A DNA stretch of 64,000 nucleotides from Petrolisthes cinctipes. Taxonomy: Eukaryota; Arthropoda; Malacostraca; Decapoda; Porcellanidae. The stretch covers positions 1,314,501 to 1,378,500 of the forward strand of contig JAWQEG010000003.1 of the NCBI GenBank assembly GCA_033782935.1, in the 5' to 3' direction. The stretch's first letter is position 1. Each line of letters begins with the position of its first letter. Below, piece by piece: positions 48,301 to 61,800 of this stretch. The position numbers were made by a program, and so were the translations under genes. The notes under the pieces were generated by a model. The model saw only the letters and a program-made list of their open reading frames with translations, did no database searches and was not told where the DNA came from.

Positions 48301-48980
48301 ATATGTGCATGCATCTTCTGTACCAGTTTATATCTGAAATTCAGGCTCAAAACACCCGAAAATTCGATATTTTGGGACCCAGAAGCGATCTGTACATGCC
48401 TACTCAGTGCTAGAATGTTTTCAAAATATAGGCTCAAAACATGCTAAAAATCGATATTTTAAGTGTCCAAAGTCTATATGTGCATGCATCTTCTGTACCC
48501 GTTTATATCTCAAATTCAGGCTCAAAACACCCGAAAATTCGGTATTTTTGGGTCCTAGAAGCGATCTGTACATGTCTACTCCTAATTAGAATGTTTTCAA
48601 GATACAGACCCAAAACATGCTCAAAATCGATATTTTAGGTGCCCAAAGTCAATATGTGTATGCATCTTATGCACCCGTTTATATCCAAAATTCAACCTCA
48701 AAACACCCGAAAATTCGATATTTTGGGGTCCCAGAAGTGATCTGTACACGCCTACTCAGTGCTAGGATGTTTTCAAAATATAGGTTTAAAACATGCTAAA
48801 AATCGATATTTTAAGTGTCCAAAGTCGATATGTGCATGCATCTTCTGTACCCGTTTATATCTGAAATTCAGGCTCAAAACTCCCGAAAATTCGATATTTT
48901 TGGGTCCTAGAAGCGATCTGTACATGCCTACTCTTAGTTAGAATGTTTTCAATATACAGACCCAAAACATGCTCAAAATC
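39369..48980 (+). repeat. 4359-bp higher-order repeat (26-mer), 2.2 copies
   Basis: Units start at 39369 and 43728, and a third partial unit starts at 48087, all exactly 4359 bp apart. The 26 monomer lengths in the first unit are 176 (five times), 177, 176, 129, 176, 176, 129, 177, 147, 177, 158, 176 (three times), 147, 177, 176, 177, 172, 147, 157, 176; they sum to 4359. Most translated stretches compared between the units are identical, differing at only scattered positions, which points to recent amplification. The partial third unit breaks off near 48980. Confidence 0.9.
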
Positions 48981-51900
48981 GATCTTTTTGGTGCACAAAA
49001 GTCGATATGTGCATGCATCTTCTGTACCCGTTTATATCTCAAATTCAGGCTCCAAACACCCGAAAATTCGGTATTTTTGGGTCCTAGAAGCGATCTGTAC
49101 ATGCCTACTCAGTGCTAGAATGTTTTCAAAATATAGGCTCAAAACATGCTAAAAATCAACATTCTAAGTGTCCAAAGTCGATATGTGCATGCATCTTCTG
49201 TACCCGTTTATATCTCAAATTCAGGCTCAAAACACCCGAAAATTCGATATTTCGGGGTCCCAGAAGCGATCTGTACAGGCCTACTCAGATACAGCCCCAA
49301 AACATGCTAAAAATCGATATTTTAAGTGTCCAAAGTCGATATGTGCATGTATCTTCTGTACCCGTTTATATCTCAAATTCAGGCTCAAAACACCCGAAAA
49401 TTCGATATTTTGGGACCCAGAAGCGATCTGTACATGCCTACTCTGTGCTAGAATGTTTTTAAAATATAGGCTCAAAACATGCTAAAAATCGATATTTTAA
49501 GTGTCCAAAGTCGATATGTGCATGCATCTTCTGTACCCGTTTATATCTGAAATTCAGGCTCAAAACACCCGAAAATTCGGTATTTTTGGGTCCTAGAAGC
49601 GATCTGTACATGCCTACACCTAGTTAGAATGTTTTCAAGATACAGACCCAAAACATGCTTAAAATCGATATTTTAGGTGCCCAAAGTCGATATCTCAAAT
49701 TCAGGCCCAAAACACCCGAAAATTCGATATTTTGGGGTCCCAGAAGCGAACTGTACATGCCTACTCCGTGTTTGAGTATTTTCAAAATACAGGCCCAAAA
49801 CATACTGAAAATCGATCTTTTTGGTGCCCAAAAGTCGATATTTGCATGCATCTTCTGTACCCGTTTATATCTCAAATTCAGGCTCCAAACACCCGAAAAT
49901 TCGGTATTATTGGGTCCTAGAAGCGATCTGTACATGCCTACTCAGTGCTAGATCGTTTTCAAAATATAGGCCCAAAACATGCTAAAAATCGACATTTTAA
50001 GTGTCCAAAGTCAATATGTGCATGCATCTTCTGTACCCGTTTATATCTTAAATTCAGGCTCAAAACACCCGAAAATTCGATATTTCGGGGTCCCAGAAGC
50101 GATCTGTACAGGCCTACTCCTAATTAGAATGTTTTCAAGATACAGACCCAAAACATGCTCAAAATCGATATTTTAGGTGCCCAAAAGACGATATCTGCAT
50201 GCATCTTCAGTACCTGTTTATATCTCAAATTCAGGCTCAAAACACCCGAAAATTCGATATTTTTGGGTTCCAGAAGCGATTTGTACATGCCTACTCCGTG
50301 TTAGAGTATTTTCAAAATACAGGTCCAAAACATGCTGAAAATCGATATTTTAGTGTCAAAGTCAATATGTGCATACATTTTCTGTACCCGTTTATATCTC
50401 AAATTCAGGCTCAAAACACCCGAAAATTCGATATTTTTGGATCCCAGAAGCGATCTGTACATACCTACTCAGTGCTAGAATATTTTTAAAATATAGGTCC
50501 AAAACATGCTAAAAATCGATATGTTAGGTGCCAAAAGTCGATATCTCAAATTCAGGCCCAAAACACCCGAAAATTCTATATTTTGGGGTCCCAGAAGCGA
50601 TTTGTACATGCCTACTCCGTGTTAGAGTATTTTCAAAATACAGGCCCAAAACATACAGAAAATCGATATTTTAGGTGCCCAAAAGTCGATATGTGCATGC
50701 ATCTTCTGTACCCGTTTATATCTCAAATTCAGGCTCCAAACACCCGAAAATTCGATATTTTGGGGTCCTAAGCGATCTGTACATGCCAACTCAGATACAG
50801 GCCCAAAACATGCTGTAAATCGATATTTTAGGTGCCCAAAGTCAATATGTGTATGTATCTTCTGCACCCGTTTATATCCCAAATTCATCCTCAAAACACC
50901 CGAAAATTCGATATTTTTGGGTCCCAGAAGCGATCTGTACATGCCTACTCAGTGTTAGAATGTTTTTAAAAATATTGGCTCAAAACATGCCGAAAATCGA
51001 TATTTTAAGTGTCCAAAGTCGATATGTGCATGCATCTTCTGTACCCGTTTATATCTTAAATTCAGGCTCAAAACACCCGAAAATTCGGTGTTTTTGGGTC
51101 CCAGAAGCGATCTGTACATGCCTACTCCTAGTTAGAATGTTTTCATGATACAGACCAAAAACATGCTCAAAATCGTTATTTTAGGTGACCAAAAGTTGAT
51201 ATGTGCATGCATCTTCTGTACCCGTTTATATCTCAAATTCAGGCTCAAAACACCCGAAAATTCGATATTTTGGGGTCCCAGAAGCGATCTGTACATGCCT
51301 ACTCAGTGCTAGAATATTTTCAAAATATAGGCCCAAAACATGCTAAAAATCGATATTTTAGGTACCCAAAGTCGATATTTCAAATTCAGGCTCAAAACAC
51401 CCGAAAATTCGATATTTTTGGGTCCCAGAAGCGATATGTACATGCCTACTCAGTGCTAGAATATTTTTTAAATATAGGCCCAAAACATGCTAAAAATCGA
51501 TATTTTAGGTGCCCAAAGTCGATATCTCAAATTCAGGCCCAAAACACCCGAAAAACCGATATTTTGGGGTCCCAGAAGCGAACTGTACATGCCTACTCCG
51601 TATTAGAGTATTTTCAAAATACAGGCCCAAAACATACTGAAAATCGATCTTTTCGGTGCCCAAAAGTCGATATGTGCATGCATCTTCTGTACCCGTTTAT
51701 ATCTCAAATTCAGGCTCCAAACACCCGAAAATTCGGTATTTTTGGGTCCTAGAAGCGATCTGTACATGCCTACTCAGTGCTAGAATGTTTTCAAAATATA
51801 GGCTCAAAACATGCTAAAAATCAACATTCTAAGTGTCCAAAGTCGATATGTGCATGCATCTTCTGTACCCGTTTATATCTCAAATTCAGGCTCAAAACAC

Positions 51901-54900
51901 CCGAAAATTCGATATTTCGGGGTCCCAGAAGCGATCTGTACAGGCCTACTCAGATACAGCCCCAAAACATGCTAAAAATCGATATTTTAAGTGTCCAAAG
52001 TCGATATGTGCATGTATCTTCTGTACCCGTTTATATCTCAAATTCAGGCTCAAAACACCCGAAAATTCGGTATTTTTGGGTCCTAGAAGCGATCTGTACA
52101 TGCCTACACCTAGTTAGAATGTTTTCAAGATACAGACCCAAAACATGCTCAAAATCGTTATTTTAGGTGCTCAAAAGTCGATATGTGCATGCATCTTCTG
52201 TACCCGTTTATATCTGAAATTCAGGCTCAAAACACCCGAAAATTCGATATTTCGGGGTCCCAGAAGCGATCTGTACAGGCCTACTCCTAATTAGAATGTT
52301 TTCAAGATACAGACCCAAAACATGCTCAAAATCGATATTTTAGGTGCCCAAAAGACGATATCTGCATGCATCTTCAGTACCTGTTTATATCTCAAATTCA
52401 GGCTCAAAACACCCGAAAATTCGATATTTTTGGGTTCCAGAAGCGATTTGTACATGCCTACTCCGTGTTAGAGTATTTTCAAAATACAGGTCTAAAACAT
52501 GCTGAAAATCGATATTTTAGTGTCAAAGTCAATATGTGCATACATTTTCTGTACCCGTTTATATCTCAAATTCAGGCTCAAAACACCCGAAAATTCGATA
52601 TTTTTGGATCCCAGAAGCGATCTGTACATACCTACTTAGTGCTAGAATATTTTTAAAATATAGGCCCAAAACATGCTAAAAATCGATATGTTAGGTGCCA
52701 AAAGTCGATATCTCAAATTCAGGCCCAAAACACCCGAAAATTCTATATTTTGGGGTCCCAGAAGCGATTTGTACATGCCTACTCCGTGTTAGAGTATTTT
52801 CAAAATACAGGCCCAAAACATACAGAAAATCGATATTTTAGGTGCCCAAAAGTCGATATGTGCATGCATCTTCTGTACCCGTTTATATCTCAAATTCAGG
52901 CTCCAAACACCCGAAAATTCGATATTTTGGGGTCCTAAGCGATCTGTACATGCCAACTCAGATACAGGCCCAAAACATGCTGTAAATCGATATTTTAGGT
53001 GCCCAAAGTCAATATGTGTATGTATCTTCTGCACCCGTTTATATCCCAAATTCATCCTCAAAACACCCGAAAATTCGATATTTTTGGGTCCCAGAAGCGA
53101 TCTGTACATGCCTACTCAGTGTTAGAATGTTTTTAAAAATATTGGCTCAAAACATGCCGAAAATCGATATTTTAAGTGTCCAAAGTCGATATGTGCATGC
53201 ATCTTCTGTACCCGTTTATATCTTAAATTCAGGCTCAAAACACCCGAAAATTCGGTGTTTTTGGGTCCCAGAAGCGATCTGTACATGCCTACTCCTAGTT
53301 AGAATGTTTTCATGATACAGACCAAAAACATGCTCAAAATCGTTATTTTAGGTGACCAAAAGTTGATATGTGCATGCATCTTCTGTACCCGTTTATATCT
53401 CAAATTCAGGCTCAAAACACCCGAAAATTCGATATTTTGGGGTCCCAGAAGCGATCTGTACATGCCTACTCAGTGCTAGAATATTTTCAAAATATAGGCC
53501 CAAAACATGCTAAAAATCGATATTTTAGGTACCCAAAGTCGATATTTCAAATTCAGGCTCAAAACACCCGAAAATTCGATATTTTTGGGTCCCAGAAGCG
53601 ATCTGTACATGCCTACTCAGTGCTAGAATATTTTTTAAATATAGGCCCAAAACATGCTAAAAATCGATATTTTAGGTGCCCAAAGTCGATATCTCAAATT
53701 CAGGCCCAAAACACCCGAAAAACCGATATTTTGGGGTCCCAGAAGCGAACTGTACATGCCTACTCCGTATTAGAGTATTTTCAAAATACAGGCCCAAAAC
53801 ATACTGAAAATCGATCTTTTCGGTGCCCAAAAGTCGATATGTGCATGCATCTTCTGTACCCGTTTATATCTCAAATTCAGGCTCAAAACACCCGAAAATT
53901 CGGTATTTTTGGGTCCTAGAAGCGATCTGTACATGCCTACTCAGTGCTAGAATGTTTTCAAAATATAGGCTCAAAACATGCTAAAAATCAACATTCTAAG
54001 TGTCCAAAGTCGATATGTGCATGCATCTTCTGTACCCGTTTATATCTCAAATTCAGGCTCAAAACACCCGAAAATTCGATATTTCGGGGTCCCAGAAGCG
54101 ATCTGTACAGGCCTACTCAGATACAGCCCCAAAACATGCTAAAAATCGATATTTTAAGTGTCCAAAGTCGATATGTGCATGTATCTTCTGTACCCGTTTA
54201 TATCTCAAATTCAGGCTCAAAACACCCGAAAATTCGGTATTTTTGGGTCCTAGAAGCGATCTGTACATGCCTACACCTAGTTAGAATGTTTTCAAGATAC
54301 AGACCCAAAACATGCTCAAAATCGTTATTTTAGGTGCTCAAAAGTCGATATGTGCATGCATCTTCTGTACCCGTTTATATCTGAAATTCAGGCTCAAAAC
54401 ACCCGAAAATTCGATATTTTGGGACCCAGAAGCGATCTGTACATGCCTACTCTGTGCTAGAATGTTTTTAAAATATAGGCTCAAAACATGCTAAAAATCG
54501 ATATTTTAAGTGTCCAAAGTCGATATGTGCATGCATCTTCTGTACCCGTTTATATCTGAAATTCAGGCTCAAAACACCCGAAAATTCGGTATTTTTGGGT
54601 CCTAGAAGCGATCTGTACATGCCTACACCTAGTTAGAATGTTTTCAAGATACAGACCCAAAACATGCTTAAAATCGATATTTTAGGTGCCCAAAGTCGAT
54701 ATCTCAAATTCAGGCCCAAAACACCCGAAAATTCGATATTTTGGGGTCCCAGAAGCGAACTGTACATGCCTACTCCGTGTTTGAGTATTTTCAAAATACA
54801 GGCCCAAAACATACTGAAAATCGATCTTTTTGGTGCACAAAAGTCGATATTTGCATGCATCTTCTGTACCCGTTTATATCTCAAATTCAGGCTCCAAACA

Positions 54901-57900
54901 CCCGAAAATTCGGTATTATTGGGTCCTAGAAGCGATCTGTACATGCCTACTCAGTGCTAGATCGTTTTCAAAATATAGGCCCAAAACATGCTAAAAATCG
55001 ACATTTTAAGTGTCCAAAGTCAATATGTGCATGCATCTTCTGTACCCGTTTATATCTTAAATTCAGGCTTAAAACACCCGAAAATTCGATATTTCGGGGT
55101 CCCAGAAGCGATCTGTACAGGCCTACTCCTAATTAGAATGTTTTCAAGATACAGACCCAAAACATGCTCAAAATCGATATTTTAGGTGCCCAAAAGACGA
55201 TATCTGCATGCATCTTCAGTACCTGTTTATATCTCAAATTCAGGCTCAAAACACCCGAAAATTCGATATTTTTGGGTTCCAGAAGCGATTTGTACATGCC
55301 TACTCCGTGTTAGAGTATTTTCAAAATACAGGTCCAAAACATGCTGAAAATCGATATTTTAGTGTCAAAGTCAATATGTGCATACATTTTCTGTACCCGT
55401 TTATATCTCAAATTCAGGCTCAAAACACCCGAAAATTCGATATTTTTGGATCCCAGAAGCGATCTGTACATACCTACTCAGTGCTAGAATATTTTTAAAA
55501 TATAGGTCCAAAACATGCTAAAAATCGATATGTTAGGTGCCAAAAGTCGATATCTCAAATTCAGGCCCAAAACACCCGAAAATTCTATATTTTGGGGTCC
55601 CAGAAGCGATTTGTACATGCCTACTCCGTGTTAGAGTATTTTCAAAATACAGGCCCAAAACATACAGAAAATCGATATTTTAGGTGCCCAAAAGTCGATA
55701 TGTGCATGCATCTTCTGTACCCGTTTATATCTCAAATTCAGGCTCCAAACACCCGAAAATTCGATATTTTGGGGTCCTAAGCGATCTGTACATGCCAACT
55801 CAGATACAGGCCCAAAACATGCTGTAAATCGATATTTTAGGTGCCCAAAGTCAATATGTGTATGTATCTTCTGCACCCGTTTATATCCCAAATTCATCCT
55901 CAAAACACCCGAAAATTCGATATTTTTGGGTCCCAGAAGCGATCTGTACATGCCTACTCAGTGTTAGAATGTTTTTAAAAATATTGGCTCAAAACATGCC
56001 GAAAATCGATATTTTAAGTGTCCAAAGTCGATATGTGCATGCATCTTCTGTACCTGTTTATATCTCAAATTCAGGCTCAAAACACCCGAAAATTCGATAT
56101 TTTGGGGTCCCAGAAGCGATCTGTACATGCCTACTCCTAGTTAGAATGTTTTCATGATACAGACCAAAAACATGCTCAATATCGTTATTTTAGGTGACCA
56201 AAGTCGATATTTCAAATTCAGGCTCAAAACACCCGAAAATTCGATATTTTTGGGTCCCAGAAGCGATCTGTACATGCCTACTCAGTGCTAGAATATTTTT
56301 TAAATATAGGCCCAAAACATGCTAAAAATCGATATTTTAGGTGCCCAAAGTCGATATCTCAAATTCAGGCCCAAAACACCCGAAAAACCGATATTTTGGG
56401 GTCCCAGAAGCGAACTGTACATGCCTACTCCGTATTAGAGTATTTTCAAAATACAGGCCCAAAACATACTGAAAATCGATCTTTTCGGTGCCCAAAAGTC
56501 GATATGTGCATGCATCTTCTGTACCCGTTTATATCTCAAATTCAGGCTCCAAACACCCGAAAATTCGGTATTTTTGGGTCCTAGAAGCGATCTGTACATG
56601 CCTACTCAGTGCTAGAATGTTTTCAAAATATAGGCTCAAAACATGTTAAAAATCAACATTCTAAGTGTCCAAAGTCGATATGTGCATGCATCTTCTGTAC
56701 CCGTTTATATCTCAAATTCAGGCTCAAAACACCCGAAAATTCGATATTTCGGGGTCCCAGAAGCGATCTGTACAGGCCTACTCAGATACAGCCCCAAAAC
56801 ATGCTAAAAATCGATATTTTAAGTGTCCAAAGTCGATATGTGCATGTATCTTCTGTACCCGTTTATATCTCAAATTCAGGCTCAAAACACCCGAAAATTC
56901 GGTATTTTTGGGTCCTAGAAGCGATCTGTACATGCCTACACCTAGTTAGAATGTTTTCAAGATACAGACCCAAAACATGCTCAAAATCGTTATTTTAGGT
57001 GCTCAAAAGTCGATATGTGCATGCATCTTCTGTACCCGTTTATATCTGAAATTCAGGCTCAAAACACAAGAAAATTCGATATTTTGGGACCCAGAAGCGA
57101 TCTGTACATGCCTACTCTGTGCTAGAATGTTTTTAAAATATAGGCTCAAAACATGTTAAAAATCGATATTTTAAGTGTCCAAAGTCGATATGTGCATGCA
57201 TCTTCTGTACCCGTTTATATCTGAAATTCAGGCTCAAAACACCCGAAAATTCGGTATTTTTGGGTCCTAGAAGCGATCTGTACATGCCTACACCTAGTTA
57301 GAATGTTTTCAAGATACAGACCCAAAACATGCTTAAAATCGATATTTTAGGTGCCCAAAGTCGATATCTCAAATTCAGGCCCAAAACACCCGAAAATTCG
57401 ATATTTTGGGGTCCCAGAAGCGAACTGTACATGCCTACTCCGTGTTTGAGTATTTTCAAAATACAGGCCCAAAACATACTGAAAATCGATCTTTTTGGTG
57501 CACAAAAGTCGATATTTGCATGCATCTTCTGTACCCGTTTATATCTCAAATTCAGGCTCCAAACACCCGAAAATTCGGTATTATTGGGTCCTAGAAGCGA
57601 TCTGTACATGCCTACTCAGTGCTAGATCGTTTTCAAAATATAGGCCCAAAACATGCTAAAAATCGACATTTTAAGTGTCCAAAGTCATTATGTGCATGCA
57701 TCTTCTGTACCCGTTTATATCTTAAATTCAGGCTCAAAACACCCGAAAATTCGATATTTCGGGGTCCCAGAAGCGATCTGTACAGGCCTACTTCTAATTA
57801 GAATGTTTTCAAGATACAGACCCAAAACATGCTCAAAATCGATATTTTAGGTGCCCAAAAGACGATATCTGCATGCATCTTCAGTACCTGTTTATATCTC

Positions 57901-58870
57901 AAATTCAGGCTCAAAACACCCGAAAATTCGATATTTTTGGGTTCCAGAAGCGATTTGTACATGCCTACTCCGTGTTAGAGTATTTTCAAAATACAGGTCC
58001 AAAACATGCTGAAAATCGATATTTTAGTGTCAAAGTCAATATGTGCATACATTTTCTGTACCCGTTTATATCTCAAATTCAGGCTCAAAACACCCGAAAA
58101 TTCGATATTTTTGGATCCCAGAAGCGATCTGTACATACCTACTCAGTGCTAGAATATTTTTAAAATATAGGCCCAAAACATGCTAAAAATCGATATGTTA
58201 GGTGCCAAAAGTCGATATCTCAAATTCAGGCCCAAAACACCCGAAAATTCTATATTTTGGGGTCCCAGAAGCGATTTGTACATGCCTACTCCGTGTTAGA
58301 GTATTTTCAAAATACAGGCCCAAAACATACAGAAAATCGATATTTTAGGTGCCCAAAAGTCGATATGTGCATGCATCTTCTGTACCCGTTTATATCTCAA
58401 ATTCAGGCTCCAAACACCCGAAAATTCGATATTTTGGGGTCCTAAGCGATCTGTACATGCCAACTCAGATACAGGCCCAAAACATGCTGTAAATCGATAT
58501 TTTAGGTGCCCAAAGTCAATATGTGTATGTATCTTCTGCACCCGTTTATATCCCAAATTCATCCTCAAAACACCCGAAAATTCGATATTTTTGGGTCCCA
58601 GAAGCGATCTGTACATGCCTACTCAGTGTTAGAATGTTTTTAAAAATATTGGCTCAAAACATGCCGAAAATCGATATTTTAAGTGTCCAAAGTCGATATG
58701 TTCATGCATCATCTGTACCCGTTTATATCTTAAATTCAGGCTCAAAACACCCGAAAATTCGGTCTTTTTGGGTCCCAGAAGCGATCTGTACATGCCTACT
58801 CCTAGTTAGAATGTTTTCATGATACAGACCAAAAACATGCTCAAAATCGTTATTTTAGGTGACCAAAAGT
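48981..58870 (+). repeat. Length-variant derivatives of the 4359-bp repeat
   Basis: A marker monomer (ACATACAGAAAATCGATATT) occurs at 43395, 47754, 50651, 52818, 55660 and 58325, giving spacings of 4359, 2897, 2167, 2842 and 2665 bp. Blocks between markers are the same monomers in the same order with groups of monomers missing. One junction near 48980 is a hybrid box joining two different positions of the parent unit. Confidence 0.85.
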
Positions 58871-61800
58871 TGATATGTGCATGCATCTTCTGTACCCGTT
58901 TATATCTCAAATTCAGGCTCAAAACACCCGAAAATTCGATATTTTGGGGTCCCAGAAGCGATCTGTACATGCCTACTCAGTGCTAGAATATTTTCAAAAT
59001 ATAGGCCCAAAACATGCTAAAAATCGATATTTTAGGGACCCAAAGTCGATATTTCAAATTCAGGCCCAAAATACCCGAAAATTCGATATTTTTGGGTCCC
59101 AGAAGCGATCTGTACATACCTACTCCGTGTTAGACTATTTTCAAAATACAGGCCCAAAACAGACAGAAAATCGATCTTTTAGGTGCCCAAAAGTCGATAT
59201 GTGGATGCATCTTCTGTACCCGTTTATATCTCAAATTCAGGCTCCAAACACCCGAAAATTCGATATTTTGGGGTCCCAGAAGCGATCTGTACATGCCTAC
59301 TCAGATACAGGCCCAAAACATGCTGAAAATCGATATTTTAGGTGCCCAAAGTCAATATGTGTATGCATCTTCTGGACTAGTTTATATCTCAAATTCAACC
59401 TCAAAACACCCGAAAATTCGATATTTTTGGGTCCCAGAAGCGATCTGTACATGCCTACTCAGTGCTAGAATGTTTTCAAAATTTAAAATTAAAACATGCT
59501 AAAAATCGATTTTTTAAGTGTCCTAAGTCGATATGTGCATGCATCTTCTGTACCCGTTTATATCTCAAATTCAAGCTCAAAACTCCTAGTTAGAATGTTT
59601 TCAAGATACGGACCCAAAAACATGCCCAAAATCGATATTTTAGGTGCCCAAAAGTCGATATGTGCATGTATCTTCAGTGCCTGTTTATATCTTAAATTCA
59701 AGCTCAAAACACCCGAAAATTCGATATTTTTGGGTCCCAGAAGCGATCTGTACATGCCTACTCCGTGTTAGAGTATTTTCAAAATACAGGCCCAAAACAT
59801 GCTGAAAATCGATATTATAGGTGCCCAAAGTCAATATGTGCATCCATTTTCTGTACCCGTTTATATCTCAAATTCAGGCTCAAAACACACGAAATTTCGA
59901 TATTTTGGGGTCCCAGAAGCGATCTGTACATGCCTACTCAGTGCTAGAATATTTTCAAAATATAGGCCCAAAACATGCTAAAAATCGATATTTTAGGTGC
60001 CCAAAGTCGATATATTAAATTCAGGCCCAAAACACCTAAAAATTCGATATTTTGGGGTCCCAGAAGCAATCTGTACATGCCTACTCCGTGTTAGAGTATT
60101 TTCAAAATACAGGCCCAAAACATACAGAAAACCGATATTTTAGGTGGCCAAAAGTCGATATGTGCATGCATCTTCTGTACCCGTTTATATCTCAAATTTA
60201 GGCTCCAAACACCCGAAAATTCAATATTTTGGGGTCCGAGAAGCGATCTGTACATGATTACTCAGATACATGCCCAAAACATGCTGAAAATCGATATTTT
60301 AGGTGCCTAAAGTCAATATGTGTATTCATCTTCAGCACCCGTATATCCCAAATTCAACCTAAAAACACCCGAAAATTCGATATTTTTGGGTCCCAGAAGC
60401 GATCTGTACATGCCTACTCAGTGCTAGAATGTTTTCAAAATAGAGGCTCAAAACATGCCAAAAATCGATATTTTAAGTGTCCAAAGTCGATATGTGCATG
60501 CATCTTCTGTACCCGTTTATATCTCAAATTCAGGCTCAAAACACTCGAAAATTCGGTATAATTGCGTCCTAAAAGGGATCTGTACATGCCTACTCCTAGT
60601 TAGAATGTTTTCAAGATACGGACCCAAAAACATGCTCAAAATCGATATTTTAGGTGCCCAAAAGTCGATATGTGCATGTATCTTCAGTACCTGTTTATAT
60701 CTCAAATTCAGGCTCAAAACACCCGAAAATTCGATATTTTTGGGTCCCAGAAGCGATCTGTACATGCCTACTCAGTGTTAGAGTATTTTCAAAATACAGG
60801 CCCAAAACATGCTGAAAATCGATATTATAGGTGCCCAAAGTCAATATGTGCATCCATTTTCTGTACCCGTTTATATCTCAAATTCAGGCTCAAAACACAC
60901 GAAATTTCGATATTTTGGGGTCCCAGAAGCGATCTGTACATGCCTACTCAGTGCTAGAATATTTTCAAAATATAGGCCCAAAACATGCTAAAAATCGATA
61001 TTTTAGGTGCCCAAAGTCGATATCTTAAATTCAGGCCCAAAACACCCAAAAATTCGATATTTTGGGGTCCCTGAAGCGATCTGTACATGCCTACTCCGTG
61101 TTAGAGTATTTTCAAAATACAGGCCCAAAACATACAGAAAACCGATATTTTAGGTGGCCAAAAGTCGATATGTGCATGCATCTTCTGTACCCGTTTATAT
61201 CTCAAATTCAGGCTCCAAACACCCGAAAATTCAATATTTTGGGTCCGAGAAGCGATCTGTACATGATTACTCAGATACAGTCCCAAAACATGCTGAAAAT
61301 CGATATTTTAGGTGCCCAAAGTCAATATGTGTATTCATCTTCAGCACCCGCATATCCCAAATTCAACCTCAAAACACCCGAAAATTCGATATTTTTGGGT
61401 CCCAGAAGCGATCTGTACATGCCTACTCAGTGCTAGAATGTTTTCAAAATATAGGCTCAAAACATGCCAAAAATCGATATTTTAAGTGTCCAAAGTCGAT
61501 ATGTGCATGCATCTTCTGCTCTCGTTTATATCTCAAATTCAATGTCAAAACACCCGAAAATTCGATATTTTTGGGTCCCAGAAGCGATCTGTACATGCCT
61601 ACTCAGTGCTACAATGTTTTCTAAATATAGGTTCAAACCATGCTTAAAATCGATATTTTAAGTGTCCAAAGTCGATATGTGCATGCATCTTCTGTACCTT
61701 TTTATATCTTAAATTCAGGCTCAAAACACTTGAAAATTCGATATTTTGGGGTCCCAGAAGCGATCTGTATATGCCTACTCGGTGCTAGAATATTTTCAAA

